A stretch of 64,000 bases of DNA from Rhabdophis nuchalis (Eukaryota; Chordata; Lepidosauria; Squamata; Natricidae). Below the pieces are notes generated by a model. It had not been told where the DNA came from, did not search any database, and saw only the letters and a list, made by a program, of their open reading frames with translations. Positions within the stretch are counted from its first letter, which is position 1. Every line of letters begins with the position of its first letter. A program made the position numbers and the translations under genes. The stretch lies in NCBI GenBank assembly GCA_039707465.1, contig CM077644.1, positions 187,798,462 through 187,862,461 of the forward strand. Direction: 5' to 3'. Positions 1 to 11,448 of the stretch are shown piece by piece.

Positions 1-2639
1 AAAAGATTAAAGAATCTACATATAAATGGCAATCAGTACCTCATTAACTATTCTTCAGGAAGTACTGCATTTGCAAATGCTCTGTCCATCTGATCATGTC
101 TTTTCTCTTATTCTTGAATAAAGATAATGCATTGTATCTTATCCATATTAACTCCCTCCTTAAAAGACTGGGAAATTTTCCACTGACTACACACAATAAA
201 TTCAATCCATCCCAAAGTTCATATTAAATGAGGCCACCATAAATACCAGAACATATGCAGTCTATTCAGCCAATTTTCCTAGAACCAGGACAGTTTGTTC
301 ATTTCTGTCTAAACTTTCTTCTAACATTCACATCTTTTTTAAGCTGCAAAGTGAGTTCCTGTACGAAATGAGGATTTTAATATGTAAATATATTTCAATT
401 GATTTTTAAGAGTCAGGAATGTGTAAATGAATGAAATAAAACAAAAATACATCTGCTATTCTATATTATAGATCTCTCAAATTACATCTTTTATATATTA
501 TACCATAAAACACTGTTTAGAAGGGATTTAATTCAAATGTATTTCATTGACCTAATTTATGTCATTCATGTAATTACATAGCTGATGTTTTTATGTCACT
601 GTCAAATTACATCATCTATATCAAATTATTTCATCGCTATTGCTATCGCTATCGCTATTGCTATTGCTCTATAATTATAAAAATGATGAAAATTGATGAA
701 ACTGTTCAAAAAATTATTCAATCACGTAAATTGCCCCAAATAACATATGTCAAATTAATTCTCCAGAATACTTCAGGAACAATTGACTTTATTCTTCAAT
801 ATAAAATTTTGTTCATTGAGGTTAGGGTTAAGGCAATCCACTGAATCAAAATTTTACTGTATGTGAAATAATTTATAATATAATTTTCTTCTCAGTTAAT
901 TGAATCTTCTTTCAGCTTTGTTCACATTCATTTACTCTAATGTGTATTTTAGTGTTATTCCTATAATACTAGGAGTAAATGGACTGATCACATATAGTAG
1001 GGAGATAGTAAATATGCATTTTAATGGACAAAATTATTTTAAAATAATTATTTATTTTGCTGTGATGTTAAAGTTCATAGTACTCTGATTAATCTTAATC
1101 CCTTTTCTATTTTGTCACTCATTGAAGATGAAACAAGTATTTTAGCAATCTCTATTTTATAATATTGTCTCAAAATTCTTCATACATACTTTTCCTAACT
1201 AACCTGATATTGTCAATTCAGCTTCAGATATTTGAATATTTGCTTCCTTTGTTACTTAAGGATTGCAAAGTTTTTTATCTCTCAAAAGTTGCATATAATT
1301 CATAACCGAAATATACGATTGAATCGGTTGAGCTCTTTAAAATCTTTGTGTTACCTTTGCATATTTGGGGGCGAAATTTGCAAAATTATGGTCTGGCAGG
1401 AAACAGCTATTGCTTTCCACTTGTCTACCAAAGAAAATGAATATTCATACAATTTATAAAATCACCCTGTAACTGTGGCTTGGCAGTGCATCAACTGGTA
1501 GATTAGTTTATGCCATAGTTTAACTAACCTCAGTAATCACAAAAGAAGACAACACTAGACATAATTTTTAAGCTGAGGAAGAAAAAAACATGCCACTCAG
1601 AACAATTATGAACAAATGAAGAGTATTATTCCCATATGGTTTACTTTAATGCAGTAGATAAGTAGTATATTTTTTTAAGAGAGAAAAATGTCAAAATATT
1701 AATTTTTAAAATGTTAATTGAATTGTATTATTGTAGTATTGTCTTTTTTGTTATTAATGTTTTTAGATTTTACTTTTATTTTTTCATTGTTGGAAACTAA
1801 AAAACAAGAAGCACTTTGATTTCTGAGTATTTATTGCTGGAAGGGTAATGTACTGTAATAGAATCTTGAAAGCTTGTCAAAGCAATTCTTCCATTCAAAT
1901 TATATCTACCATAATTAAGGCAGAACTGTTTTGAATTTCATTCTCATGCTTTCCTCCTTTGGACTAGGTGAAAAAAAGGTGTCTTTTTTTCAAAATATCT
2001 GTTTCCTATTCCTATTCCCTTTTGTTAGATATTTTATCACAAATCTTTAAGGTCCTCATTGAAGCCAAGAAATCTGTTGATAGGGATATTTACAAATTAA
2101 GCCTTTCCATTGGCTTAGGTGCTTATCACTAAAACAACTCCTTGAGTGGAGATATTAACAAACAACACAGTCTCTTGCTGCATATATTTACAATTAGAAC
2201 AGTTTCCTGAAAAAAAGCTTTCAAGGAAAGGCAGCTTCTTATCAGCCCTGATTATAATCAATGTTTAACCTATCCCACTAAGGTGGAAACGAACTACTGA
2301 CCTTTTCCCTTATGGGGGATTCTCATGACACTACCTTCTGAACTAACAGGCTTGTCACAACTCATCTAATTTTGCTTCTGTTCTATAGTAACTGGCCATA
2401 AGTCACTACCTGTACTATATATTATGCAGCATTCCAATATTAAAGACTATACTGAAATAACTGTATATGATGCAAACCAAAACTAATGTTAACTATGAAT
2501 TGATAGCTCATCTTCTAGCCAACCCTGGGCAGCTTCCAATCAAAAATTAAAATAATATATAAAATCATAGTAACATTATAAAACTAAACAGATTAAAACA
2601 TTAAAATATTAAAAACAAGCAAAGTGCTAAATCAAGTTA
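1..2639. other. No gene seen (probable distal part of ADAMTS19 intron 2)
   Basis: This AT-rich stretch has only short open frames on both strands, with no family motif and no convincing splice-bounded exon. It lies downstream of ADAMTS19 exon 2 on the coding (minus) strand, so it is most simply intronic. The intronic placement is inferred, because no later exon of the gene was found in the window. Confidence 0.5.
632..669. repeat. Hexanucleotide (GCTATT/GCTATC)n tract
   Basis: Six imperfect GCTATY units run in tandem. The same hexamer forms the 3' tail of Sauria-type SINEs, so this may be the remains of a SINE tail. No SINE body can be seen next to it. Confidence 0.6.
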
Positions 2640-3110
2640 ATAATGTTCAATAATCCAATCATATCCAGCACTTATGGGAGGTGGCAGGTCTTCAAATCTT
2701 TATGGAAGCCTAAGAAGGTAGAGCACTGCCAAACATTAGGGAGCAGAATGTTTCATAGGGCAGAGGTTAGCAATGAAAAAGGCAAGCTTCCTAGCTCCCT
2801 TCAAATGGCCAAATTTAGGGGAAGGCATTAGGAATGTGCCCACCTTATCTGACCTGTGAGACCATCTATTGGAAAGGTGATCCCATAGATAACCTGGCTT
2901 TGTGCCACATATGACTTTAAAGGTGATGACCAGCACCTCAAATTACATCTGGAAAGAAATTGGAAACCAGTGCAGTTCATGCAACAAATTGGAACATCTA
3001 TGGGATCTCATTATTGTGCAAACTGCTGCATTCTGGACTAGTTGAAGTTATCTGGCGGTCTTCAAGGGCAGCCCCAGGTAGAATGTGCTATGAGGAGGAT
3101 TAAACTTTTT
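2640..3110 (-). mobile_element. Old, decayed L2-type LINE 3' fragment
   Basis: Read on the minus strand, the piece at 2736-2936 has the C-terminal motif VLVITFK followed by GPGYLWDHLS-like residues. This aligns with the conserved post-RT region of the younger L2 copies here (VLVIIFKALHGSGPSYLRDR). The neighbouring text about the sample-like segment 'CCAGTGCAG' and 'GCTGCATTCTGGAC' also matches younger copies at 3874-3960. Multiple stops and indels make it a fossil, older than the other copies in the window. Confidence 0.7.
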
Positions 3111-3341
3111 CTTCCTCCTTGATTTGTTTACAAGCTGGGGGTAAAATACACCAGACAATCAATAAACGTCAAATATACAGTATAATATTTATTCATCTAA
3201 AGTTGTTAAATTGCTTTGGATGGGCAGTCATACAGAACAGTTCCTGGCATCTCTTTTTATAAGGTTTTGTAGTTTGGAGATTTAGCCTATCATTATCAAT
3301 CGAGTGGCATGTGTTAGTTTATTACAAATATTTCTTTATAT

Positions 3342-3359
3342 GGGGGGGGGGGGGTGTAT

Positions 3360-3392
<33 letters not shown>
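3342..3392. repeat. G-run plus (TAGA)n microsatellite at an L2 3' end
   Basis: A 13-base G run at 3342-3354 is followed by about eight TAGA units (3359-3392). The tract abuts the 3' end of the minus-strand L2 copy at 3390, so it may have grown from the element's tail. GATA-type repeats are common in snakes (Bkm satellite). Confidence 0.85.
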
Positions 3393-3393
<1 letters not shown>

Positions 3394-5705
3394 TTATTTT
3401 TCTATACCGCGTCCTCTCCCCTGGGGGACTCGGAGCGGTGCACAGGGAAAAATTAAAACAAACATAAAATATATACATAAATAAATACAATAAAAACAGA
3501 TTAAATCAACTGTCCCTGCACTAAAATCCCCATTTTTAAAATTAACATTCCCTAACCCCTGAGGTAGAGACTAACCTAGGCCGGCCAAGCAGAAGAAGTG
3601 AGTTTTTAATTTCTGACGGAAGGAGCGGAGGTACGTAGTTGTTCTAATGTCGGGGGGAAGGTCGTCCACAGAGAAGGCCCTTCCCCTGGGCGTCGCCCGC
3701 TGACAAAGTCTAGTGGACGGCACCTGGAGAAGTCCCTTTCTGTGGGAGCGAATCGGCCGGGAGGATGTATGGGGCAGAATCCGATCCCGCAGATAGCTAG
3801 GTGCCGAGCCATGGAGCGCTTTAAAGATGAGAACTAGCACCTTGAAGCGCACCCGAAAGACGACAGGTAGCCAGTGCAGCTCGCGCAAGAGCAGTGTTAC
3901 ATGGGTATACCTTGCGGTACCCATTATTGCTCGCGCGGCTGCATTCTGGACCAGCTGAAGTCCTCGGGTGCACCTCAAGGGGAACCCCATGTAAAGAGAG
4001 TTACAATAGTCCAGTCGGGATGTCACGAGAGCATGAGTGACTGTGCGAAGGGCATCCCGATCCAATAGGGGGCGCAACTGGCGAACCAGGCGAACCTGGT
4101 AAAACGCCCTCCTGGCCACGGCTGTCACTTGATCTTCCATGGACAGCCGGGCATCCAGGAGGACACCCAAGTTGCGCACCCCATCCACAGGGGCAAGATG
4201 TTCGCCCCCTATGGCCAGCGATGGGATCAGCTGGTTGAATCGGGCAGCCGGAAACCACAGCCACTCGGTCTTGGTCGGGTTGAGCCTGAGTCCGTTACTT
4301 CCCATCCAGATCCGTACGGCTTCCAGGCACTGGCACATCACCGCTACGGCATCGTTGGGGTGGTTTGGGGTAGATATATACAGCTGAGTATCATCAGCGT
4401 AGAGATGGTACTCTACCCCAAAACCATGGATGATCTCACCCAGCGGCTTCATATATGTGTTGAACAGGAGAGGCGAGAGGACCGACCCCTGAGGCACCCC
4501 ACATGTGAGGGGTCTCGAGGTCGACCTCTGCTCTCCTGCCAACACAAATTGCGATCGGCCAGAGAGGTAGGAGGAGAACCACCGTAAAACGGTGCCTCCC
4601 ACTCCCAACCCCCCCAGCCGATGCAATAGGATACCATGGTCGATGGTATCGAAAGCCGCCAAGAGGTCTAATAGGACCAGGATGGAGGAACAACCCCCAT
4701 CTCTGGCCCTCCAGAGATCATCGACCAACGCGACCAATGCCATCTCGGTGCTATGCCCGGGCCGAAAGCCGGACTGGCGTGGGTCTAGATAATCAACTTC
4801 CTGCAGGTGACGGGGAAACTGTTGTGCCACCACACTCTCAACAACCTTCGCCAAAAAGGGAAGGTTGGAGACTGGACGATAGTTGGTTAATAAAGCTGGA
4901 TCCAAAGAGGGCTTCTTAAGGAGGGGCCTCACCATAGCCTCTTTTAGGGAAGCAGGTAAGGAACCCTCACTTAAGGATGCGTTGACAACCTCTTGGAGCC
5001 AGCCTCGTGTCACCTCCCAGGATGCCAGTACAAGCCAGGAGGGACACGGGTCCAATAAACATGTGGTGGCTCGCAATCGCCCACGTAACCTGTCCATATC
5101 CTCGGAAGTAACAGAGTCGAACTCCTCCCAAACAAGATCTGTCCCGTGGCATCCCACTGGGCCATCAATGGAGGCTAACTCATTCTGTATCTGAGCGATT
5201 TTCTCCTGCAGAAAAATCACAAATTCCTCTGCTCTACCCTGTAGCGGGGCTTCCCGCACCCTCTGTTGAAGGAGGGAGCGGGTCACCCTAAACAGGGCGG
5301 CAGGGCGGTTTTCTGCGGATGCTATGAGAGTGGCACAATGATGACGTTTGGCCACTCTCAGTGCCACAATGTAAGTCCGTAAATGGGCTCTTACCTGTGT
5401 CCGGTCAGATTCGAACGGGTAGACCTCCATCTTCTCTCTAGGCATCTCTTGCGGCGTTTCATCACCCCCAGCTCCTCGGTAAACCAAGGAGCCAGGGTGG
5501 CTCGCCGCCGCAAGAGAGGCCGCAAGGGCGCGACCCGATCCAAGGCTCCCGTGGTCGCAATATTCCATGCGGCCACGAGGTCCTCCATCGGGGCGCGGGT
5601 CAGGGGTACAGGAAGTGGCCCAAGCGCCGTCTGGAACCCATCAGGGTCCATCAGGCGCCTGGGGCAGAACCAAATAGGTGACTCAGGTTCCGCCTCCCCA
5701 CGGAA
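3390..5705 (-). mobile_element. L2-type non-LTR retrotransposon, 5'-truncated, with long open RT frame
   Basis: The minus strand encodes the end of the endonuclease linker, a reverse transcriptase and the conserved L2 C-terminal domain, then a short 3'UTR ending in a GC-rich hairpin and an AATAAA-like, TATC-repeat tail. The RT motifs [22 protein letters not shown] and YADDTQLYIS identify the L2/CR1 group, and the C-terminal RSHREGLL and ALWNDLPP-type motifs favour L2. Homology stops near 5705, where the longer copy at 22248 continues into its endonuclease, so this copy is 5'-truncated. It sits end to end with an ORF1-only element at 5741. Confidence 0.88.
3571..5568 (-). CDS. L2-type reverse transcriptase ORF (665 codons, open)
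   Basis: This polyprotein fragment copies element RNA into DNA at a nicked target (target-primed reverse transcription). Residues about 1-100 are the linker after the endonuclease. The RT core spans roughly 200-480, with the first catalytic Asp in AFDTIDHG near residue 303 and the YADD pair near 388-391. The C-terminal domain follows, to the stop at 3571. The frame is open throughout, unusual among copies in this window. The true N-terminus is missing: the first Met is only the first in the open frame, and upstream homology at 5391-5651 is in another frame, so a frameshift lies near 5400-5450. A late motif reads AFSVDDLPPD where other copies have AFSVAGPALWNDLPPD, showing an in-frame deletion. 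It is probably inactive because it lacks an endonuclease. Confidence 0.85.
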   Translation of the reverse strand: MEYCDHGSLGSGRALAASLAAASHPGSLVYRGAGGDETPQEMPREKMEVYPFESDRTQVRAHLRTYIVALRVAKRHHCATLIASAENRPAALFRVTRSLLQQRVREAPLQGRAEEFVIFLQEKIAQIQNELASIDGPVGCHGTDLVWEEFDSVTSEDMDRLRGRLRATTCLLDPCPSWLVLASWEVTRGWLQEVVNASLSEGSLPASLKEAMVRPLLKKPSLDPALLTNYRPVSNLPFLAKVVESVVAQQFPRHLQEVDYLDPRQSGFRPGHSTEMALVALVDDLWRARDGGCSSILVLLDLLAAFDTIDHGILLHRLGGLGVGGTVLRWFSSYLSGRSQFVLAGEQRSTSRPLTCGVPQGSVLSPLLFNTYMKPLGEIIHGFGVEYHLYADDTQLYISTPNHPNDAVAVMCQCLEAVRIWMGSNGLRLNPTKTEWLWFPAARFNQLIPSLAIGGEHLAPVDGVRNLGVLLDARLSMEDQVTAVARRAFYQVRLVRQLRPLLDRDALRTVTHALVTSRLDYCNSLYMGFPLRCTRGLQLVQNAAARAIMGTARYTHVTLLLRELHWLPVVFRVRFKVLVLIFKALHGSAPSYLRDRILPHTSSRPIRSHRKGLLQVPSTRLCQRATPRGRAFSVDDLPPDIRTTTYLRSFRQKLKTHFFCLAGLG

Positions 5706-5740
5706 ATGCCTTCCTATTTATGTTACAGACATGATTTTTT

Positions 5741-6671
5741 TTTTTTAATTGAAAAAGTTTTATTGGTTTTACATTTTTTAACAGGATAGGGTAATGGTTA
5801 CAAAGAAATTTTGAGAGCATTCACGTTAGAGTCGTCGGACCTTCCGAGACCTCAAAATACACAATAAAAAAGTTATCATAGAAAACATTTTCCATACCAC
5901 TACAAGATGAAAGCAAGTACATTTACCAAAATTCTCCGTTCCATGCTGTCAGACATTTACAAAAAGTCCAGATAGAAATATTATGCAAAGTTGTTCAAGA
6001 AAAATCAAGGCAAAGTTATTTTTTTGATCTAAGTCTTTTGGCTATTGTATCTTCTTTCTCTCCTCCCTGGCCCCCCGTGGGCAGGGCCGTGGCCCCCTCC
6101 GTCCCCCCTGGATCTTCCCCCAGGATAGAGGAATGTTTTTTAAAAAAGGCTTCCGCCTCAGCAAGTGTTTTAATCCTCACTCTTCCTCCTTCCCAGAACA
6201 CCAGCATCCCTTCAGGCGTCATCCACTTGAACCAAATCCCGTGATCAAACAAGGTTTTAGACAAGAAAGAAAATTTCTTTCTTGAATCTCTAATTTTTCT
6301 AGGGATCTGCTTCAAGATAGTGACCGTTTTTCGTTGATAAGTTAAAGGTTTCTCTCTCTGCGCTTTCAGGATTTCCTCTCTGGTTGACCTTCTAACAAAT
6401 TTCACATGTATCTCTCTAGGCACTTCATTTATCCTGGCATATGCTGAATTAATTCTGTAGGCTAGGTCAATGTCCCCCCTGATCTCATCCTTAGGTTTTT
6501 GTAAATAGTCTGCTAAAATTGTGCTCATAAGACCAGGGAGGCATTCACCAGATTCCTCAGAAACATTTTGAAATCTCAAAAAGTATGTCATTCTTTCCAT
6601 ATCCATCCTAGACACATGCCCATATATTTCCACAACCTCATTAGTAACATTTTTAATGTTTAATGTTTAAT
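5741..6671 (-). mobile_element. ORF1-only L1-derived (HAL1-like) element, copy 1, 5'-truncated
   Basis: On the minus strand the element carries the C-terminal two-thirds of an L1-type ORF1, then a 3'UTR of about 270 bp ending AATAAAACTTTTTCAATT and an A-run. No ORF2 sequence lies between the ORF1 stop and the tail. A 15-bp target-site duplication, CAGACATGATTTTTT, flanks it at 5726-5740 and 6672-6686, typical of L1-style target-primed insertion. Its 3'UTR aligns along its length with the copies ending at 50402 and 51973. The 5' end is truncated inside the ORF1 coiled-coil region. Confidence 0.85.
6016..6633 (-). CDS. L1 ORF1p-like RNA-binding protein, N-terminally truncated
   Basis: The product resembles the L1 ORF1 protein, which coats element RNA and acts as a nucleic-acid chaperone. 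The visible 205 residues start at the end of the coiled coil. They continue through an RRM-like domain (ERMTYFLRFQNVSEE near residues 14-28, then EIHVKFVRRSTREEILKAQR) and the C-terminal domain (ILKQIPRKIR, FDHGIWFKW, EGMLVFWEGGRVRIKT), ending in a Gly-rich then basic tail. The frame is open to its stop at 6016. The Met used here is internal; the frame runs on to the truncation point near 6671. It differs from the intact copy at 49280 by scattered substitutions only. Confidence 0.82.
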   Translation of the reverse strand: MEIYGHVSRMDMERMTYFLRFQNVSEESGECLPGLMSTILADYLQKPKDEIRGDIDLAYRINSAYARINEVPREIHVKFVRRSTREEILKAQREKPLTYQRKTVTILKQIPRKIRDSRKKFSFLSKTLFDHGIWFKWMTPEGMLVFWEGGRVRIKTLAEAEAFFKKHSSILGEDPGGTEGATALPTGGQGGEKEDTIAKRLRSKK

Positions 6672-6777
6672 CAGACATGATTTTTTAACTAGAGTTAAAA
6701 TAGAGATGTTTTTGTATGCATAAATTATTTTTCCTTTACATGGTTTTGCTATATGCTATCTCTTTTGTTTCTAATGA

Positions 6778-7872
6778 AGTAATCAGAATAGAATAACAGA
6801 GTTGGAAGGGACCTTGGAGGTCTTCTAGTCCAACACCCTGCCTAGGCAGGAAACCCTACACCACTTCAGACAAACGGTTATCCAACATCATCTTTAAAAC
6901 TTCCAGTGTTGGAGCATTCACAACTTCTGGAGGCAAGTTGTTCCAGCTTAATTATTCTGTCAGGAAATTTCTCCTCAGTTCTAAATTGCTTCTCTCCTTG
7001 ATTAGTTTCCAGCCATTGCTTCTTGTTCTATCCTCAGGTGCTTTGGGGAATAGTTTGACTCCCTCTTTCTTCTTTGTAGCAACCCCTGAAATATTGGAAC
7101 ACTGCTGTCATGTTTTCCTTAGTCCTTCTTATATTTTCCTTAGTCCTTCTTTTCATTAAACTAGACGTACCCAGTTTCTCCAACCATTCTTCATATGTTT
7201 TAGCCTCCAGTCCCCCAATCATCTTTGTTGCTCTTCTCTGCATTCTTTCTAGAGTCTGCACATCTTTTTTACATCGTGGCGACCAAAACTGAATGCAGTA
7301 TTCCAAATGTGGCCTTACCAAGACGTTGTAAAGTGGTATTAAAATTTCACATGATCTTGATTCTATCCTTCTGTTTATGCAGCCTAGAACTGTGTTGGCT
7401 TTTTTGGCAGCTGCTGCACCCTGCTGACTCATATTTAAATGGTTATCCACTAGGATTCCAAGATCCCTCTCAGTTACTACTATTGAGCAAGGTACCACCT
7501 ATACTGTACCTGTGCATTTTGTTTTTCTTGCCTAAATGTAGAACCTTACTTTTTTCACCATTGAATTTCATTTTATTAGATAGCGCCCAGTGTTCAAGTT
7601 TGTCAAGATCCTTTTGTATCTTAAGCCTATCTTCTGGAGTGTTGGCTATTCCTGCCAGCTTTGTGTCATCTGCAAATTTGATGAGTTCCCCGTTTTTCCC
7701 CTCATCCGAATCATTGATGAAGATGTTGAAGAGTACTGGGCCTAAAACAGAGCCTTGGGGTATTCCACTGGATACTTCCCTCCATGTAGATGCAGTTCCA
7801 TTGAGGACTACACATTGAGTGCAGTTGGTCAGCCAGTTGGTTATTACTTTGTTTACTTCTAGGTGTTCGCTG
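6778..7872 (-). mobile_element. CR1 LINE 3' half with RT fragment
   Basis: Minus-strand translation gives an RT fragment with GIPQGSVLGPVLFNIF and the catalytic FADDTKLAG, then the CR1 C-terminal region ([30 protein letters not shown]) and the typical CR1 3'UTR, read on the plus strand as GTTGGAAGGGACCTTGGAGG. The 3' end carries the ATTCTATTCTG-type short repeat characteristic of CR1. The copy is 5'-truncated near 7872 and contains a duplicated stretch near 7115-7150. RT uses FADD, unlike the YADD of the L2-type copies, so this is a separate lineage. Confidence 0.9.
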
Positions 7873-9221
7873 ATTCATTGCTTTTATACAATGGCATTAC
7901 TAAATTTAAATTTATTGTAAACATATGAGAAAAATATTCCAACAACATGATCAAAAAGACCAATATGCATTAACAATGTACAACAATTAGGACAAACTGC
8001 TTGCAAATACATACATATTACTAAACCTAATACAAAAATATATGTAATAGCAGAAACCAACATGAAACAGACCTTTTTAAACATTCACAAACTGACATAG
8101 AAATAAAAATAGAATTAAGAAACAGATAAATAAGAAAAAGAGTTTTAGATTATATAATTTATACATTCATGCATAGCCCTAGCTCTACCCTGACTCTTTA
8201 TCCCTCTTGAGGCTTTTATTTCTAGAGATACAGATTTGTGATCCTTTGTCTTCTCATTAAAATTGGGGATAAGGAAGGAAAAAGATCAGTTTCACAAAGT
8301 TTAAACAAATAATTGGTTTTAAAAATCTGCAAATAACAAAAACATCCAATAATTCATGTAGGCTTTATTATAATATCCAAATTGTTATCTCTCACAATAA
8401 TCAAATTCAACCACTACTGCAACCTTATAATGTATGATAAGGCATATACACACAGATAGATGGAATGAGATGACTTTGTTTATACAATAATGTGTCATTG
8501 GTATATGATGCCGGAGTAATCATTAGTTATTATTAATGTATCAAACATAGTTTGATACAGAGAATTTTAAAGATTCATATTCAACTGAAACATGAACATT
8601 TCCTCTTAGAATTCATGGATAAACAGTTAGAAAAAAGTCATGGGATATTATTTCAGTGTATGATCACAGTAGCGAGATTACTGTATACATAGAAATGAAA
8701 GGTTTAACACTTTCCACTATAGAGCAATGGCTGGTGACAAGTTTTGCTGAAATGAATAAATTAACTCCTGTGATTAGAGAAAAGATATTAACGATACCTA
8801 TTGCCAACTGGAAGCTTCTTATGAACTTTTTGAGTAAAAATGAAAAAAATATACTAGTGACATGATTTTGATATTTATATAGGATAATTATAAAAAATAT
8901 AGTAATAGATTTTAACTTTAGGAACTGAAATTAAAATATATCTGTATTATACTGCTGTAAAGAATATCAAGTTAATATTTTATACTTTCTTTCTTTTCTA
9001 TTTTTTTTTAAATCCTTTTCTTAAACCTTTTGGGTTTTTTCCCCTTATTTCTTTCTTTTATTTTTCTTACTTTCCATTAATTTGTGGTAGTTTTTATCCT
9101 CTCGCTTTAAAGTTTTAATAAAAATAGATATGAAAAAAGCAATGACCTGGTTTTGCCTCTCATCCCAGTGCTTCCCATGAGGTAGTCTCCAAAACTGTCT
9201 TCTCACAACCATTATTTTATC
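7873..9221. other. No gene or repeat recognised
   Basis: AT-rich DNA. A 69-codon open frame at 8656-8865 (plus) has no recognisable motif and no splice context, and is treated as chance. Confidence 0.5.
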
Positions 9222-11448
9222 ACACGATAAAATCGATCAGATTCGGGACGGGTTAGCCTCCGACTGGACTGGTTCAGACGAGCTGACGGAGGCAGGTCTT
9301 GAGAATGTCATCTGGGAGGAGTTCGATCCTGTGACTCCTGAGGACATGGACAGGATGCTGGGGCGGCTGAACACCACCACATGTTTATTGGACCTGTTTC
9401 CCTCCTGGTTGGTATTGGCCTCACGGGAGGTTACACGAGGCTGGCTCCAGGGAATTACTAACGCTTCTTTGAGTGAGGGGTTCCGCCTTGAAAGAGACGG
9501 TGGTGAGGCCCCTCCTCAAGAAGCCCTCTCTGGATCCGGCTGTTTTGGCTAACTATCGTCCTGTCTCCAACCTTCACTTTATCGCGAAGGTTGTTGAGAG
9601 TGTGGTGGCACGACAGCTCCCTCAGCACCTGGATGAAGCTGTCTACTGGACTCGAACCAGTCCAGCTTTCAGCCTGGGTACAGCACGGAGACGGCATTGG
9701 TCGCGTTGGTCGATGATCTCTGGAGGGCTCGGGATAGAGGTTGTTCATCTATCCTGGTCCTACTAGATCTCTCAGCGGCTTTCGATACCATCGACCATGG
9801 TATCATGCTGCACCGGTTGAGGGGGTTGGGAGTGGGGGGCACCGTTTTATGATGGTTCTCTTCCTAGCTCTCTGACCGGTCGCAGTTTGTGTTGGCAGGG
9901 GGGCAGAGGTCGACATCAAGGGGCCTCACTTGTGGGGTCCCACAGGGGTCGGTCCTCTCGCCCCTTTTGTTCAACATTTATATGAAGCCGTTGGGCGAGA
10001 TCATCCATGGTTTTGGGGTAGAGTTCCACCAGTACGCTGATGACACTCAGCTGTACATCTCTACCCCAGACCACCCCAACGATGCCGTAGAAGTGATGTC
10101 CCGGTGTCTGGAGGCCGTGCGAGTCTGGATGGAGAGGAACAGGCTCCGACTCAACCCATGCAAGACCGAGTGGTTGTGGCTTCCGGCATCATGGTATAGT
10201 CAGTTGATGCCATCTCTGACTATTGGGGACGAGACATTGGCTCCCACAGAGAGGGCTCGCAACTTGGGTGTCCTCCTGGATTCTCGGCTGTCCCTAGAAG
10301 ACGTGACAGCCGTGGCTAGGGGGGCTTTCTATCAGGTTCGCCTAATACGCCAGTTGCATCCCTTTCTGGATCGTGACGCCTTATGCGTCTTACTCAAGCC
10401 CTCGTCACCTCCCGTCAGGACTATTGCAACGCTCTCTACATGGGGCTTCCCTTGAGGTGCACCCAGAGGCTCCAGTTGGTTCAGAATGCGGCCGCGTGGG
10501 GGATTCTGGGAGCCTCTAGATCAGTGATGGCAAACCTATTGCACGGGTGCCACAGGTGGCACGCGGAACCATTTCTTAGGGCACGCGAGACGTTGCCCTG
10601 TGAGCTCCAGCGCGCATGTGTGCACTGGCCAGCTGATTTAGGTCTTCTTTTGGGGCCGTTTTTCACCCTCTGGAGGCTTCAGGGAAGCTCCTGAAGCCTC
10701 TGGAAGTGGGGAGAGAAGGCTGTTTTCACTCTCCCAAGGCTCATAGAAAGCCTCTGGAACCTGGGAAGGGCGAAAAAAGCATGCCAAAAGCAGGGGCTCA
10801 TGCACATAGAATTATGGCTGTGGCATGCCCACGCACGACCCCCCTGTGCTCCCCCCACTTTTGGCATGCGAGCCAAAAAAGGTTAGCCATCACTGTTCTT
10901 GATGCTCCCATGTGACACCTCTCCTGCGTGAGCTGCACTGGCTGCCTGTGGTTTTCCGGATGCGCTTCAAGGTACTCGTGACCATCTTTAAAGCGCTCCA
11001 TGGCAAGGGACCTGGTTACCTGCAAGACCGCCTCCTGCTGCCAAATACCTCCCACCAACCAGTTCGCGCCCACAGAGAGGGCCTCCTCAGGGTGCCGTCG
11101 GCCAAACAATGCCGGCTGGCGACCCCCAGGGGGAGAGCCTTCTCTGTGGCAGCTCCTGCCCTCTGGAATGACCTACCCCCTGGGCTAAGGACTATCTCAG
11201 ACCTACATCTCTTCCGTCGGGCCCTGAAGACGCATTTATTCTGCGCTGCTGGCCTGTCGTAGTTTTAAAGGGATTTTAAATAGCGATTTTAGTATGGGAT
11301 TTTAAAGATGTAAGCCATTTATTTAATACCTTTTAACACATTGTTTTAGATTTTGTATCACTTATTTTATTATGGCTGTACACCACCCTGAGTCCCGAAA
11401 GGGAGAAGGGCGGTATAGAAATCAAATAAACTTCAACTTCAACTTCAT
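9222..11448 (+). mobile_element. L2-type LINE, 5'-truncated and decayed, split by a hAT MITE
   Basis: Plus-strand pieces cover the pre-RT linker (WEEFDPVTPEDMDRM), RT core (YADDTQLYISTPDHP near 10030-10075) and C-terminal domain (TPLLRELHWLPVVFRMRFKV after 10910). At least four frameshifts or stops break the frame. The 3' end has the family hairpin (GAGTCCCGAAAGGGA) and ends in a (CAACTT)n-like tail. A 374-bp hAT MITE at 10522-10895 interrupts the C-terminal domain, so it inserted after the LINE. Confidence 0.88.
10522..10895. mobile_element. hAT-type MITE nested in an L2 copy
   Basis: The terminal inverted repeats CAGTGATGGCAAACCT and AGGTTAGCCATCACTG match at 15 of 16 positions. Imperfect 8-bp duplications flank them (CTCTAGAT / TTCTTGAT, 6 of 8). 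Removing the insert rejoins the L2 C-terminal domain. The internal GC-rich sequence has no transposase, so the element is non-autonomous. Confidence 0.82.

Noticed and set aside
3874..5748. Plus-strand open frames opposite the L2 RT
   Set aside because: They are shadows of the GC-rich minus-strand RT frame; the RT motifs are on the minus strand.
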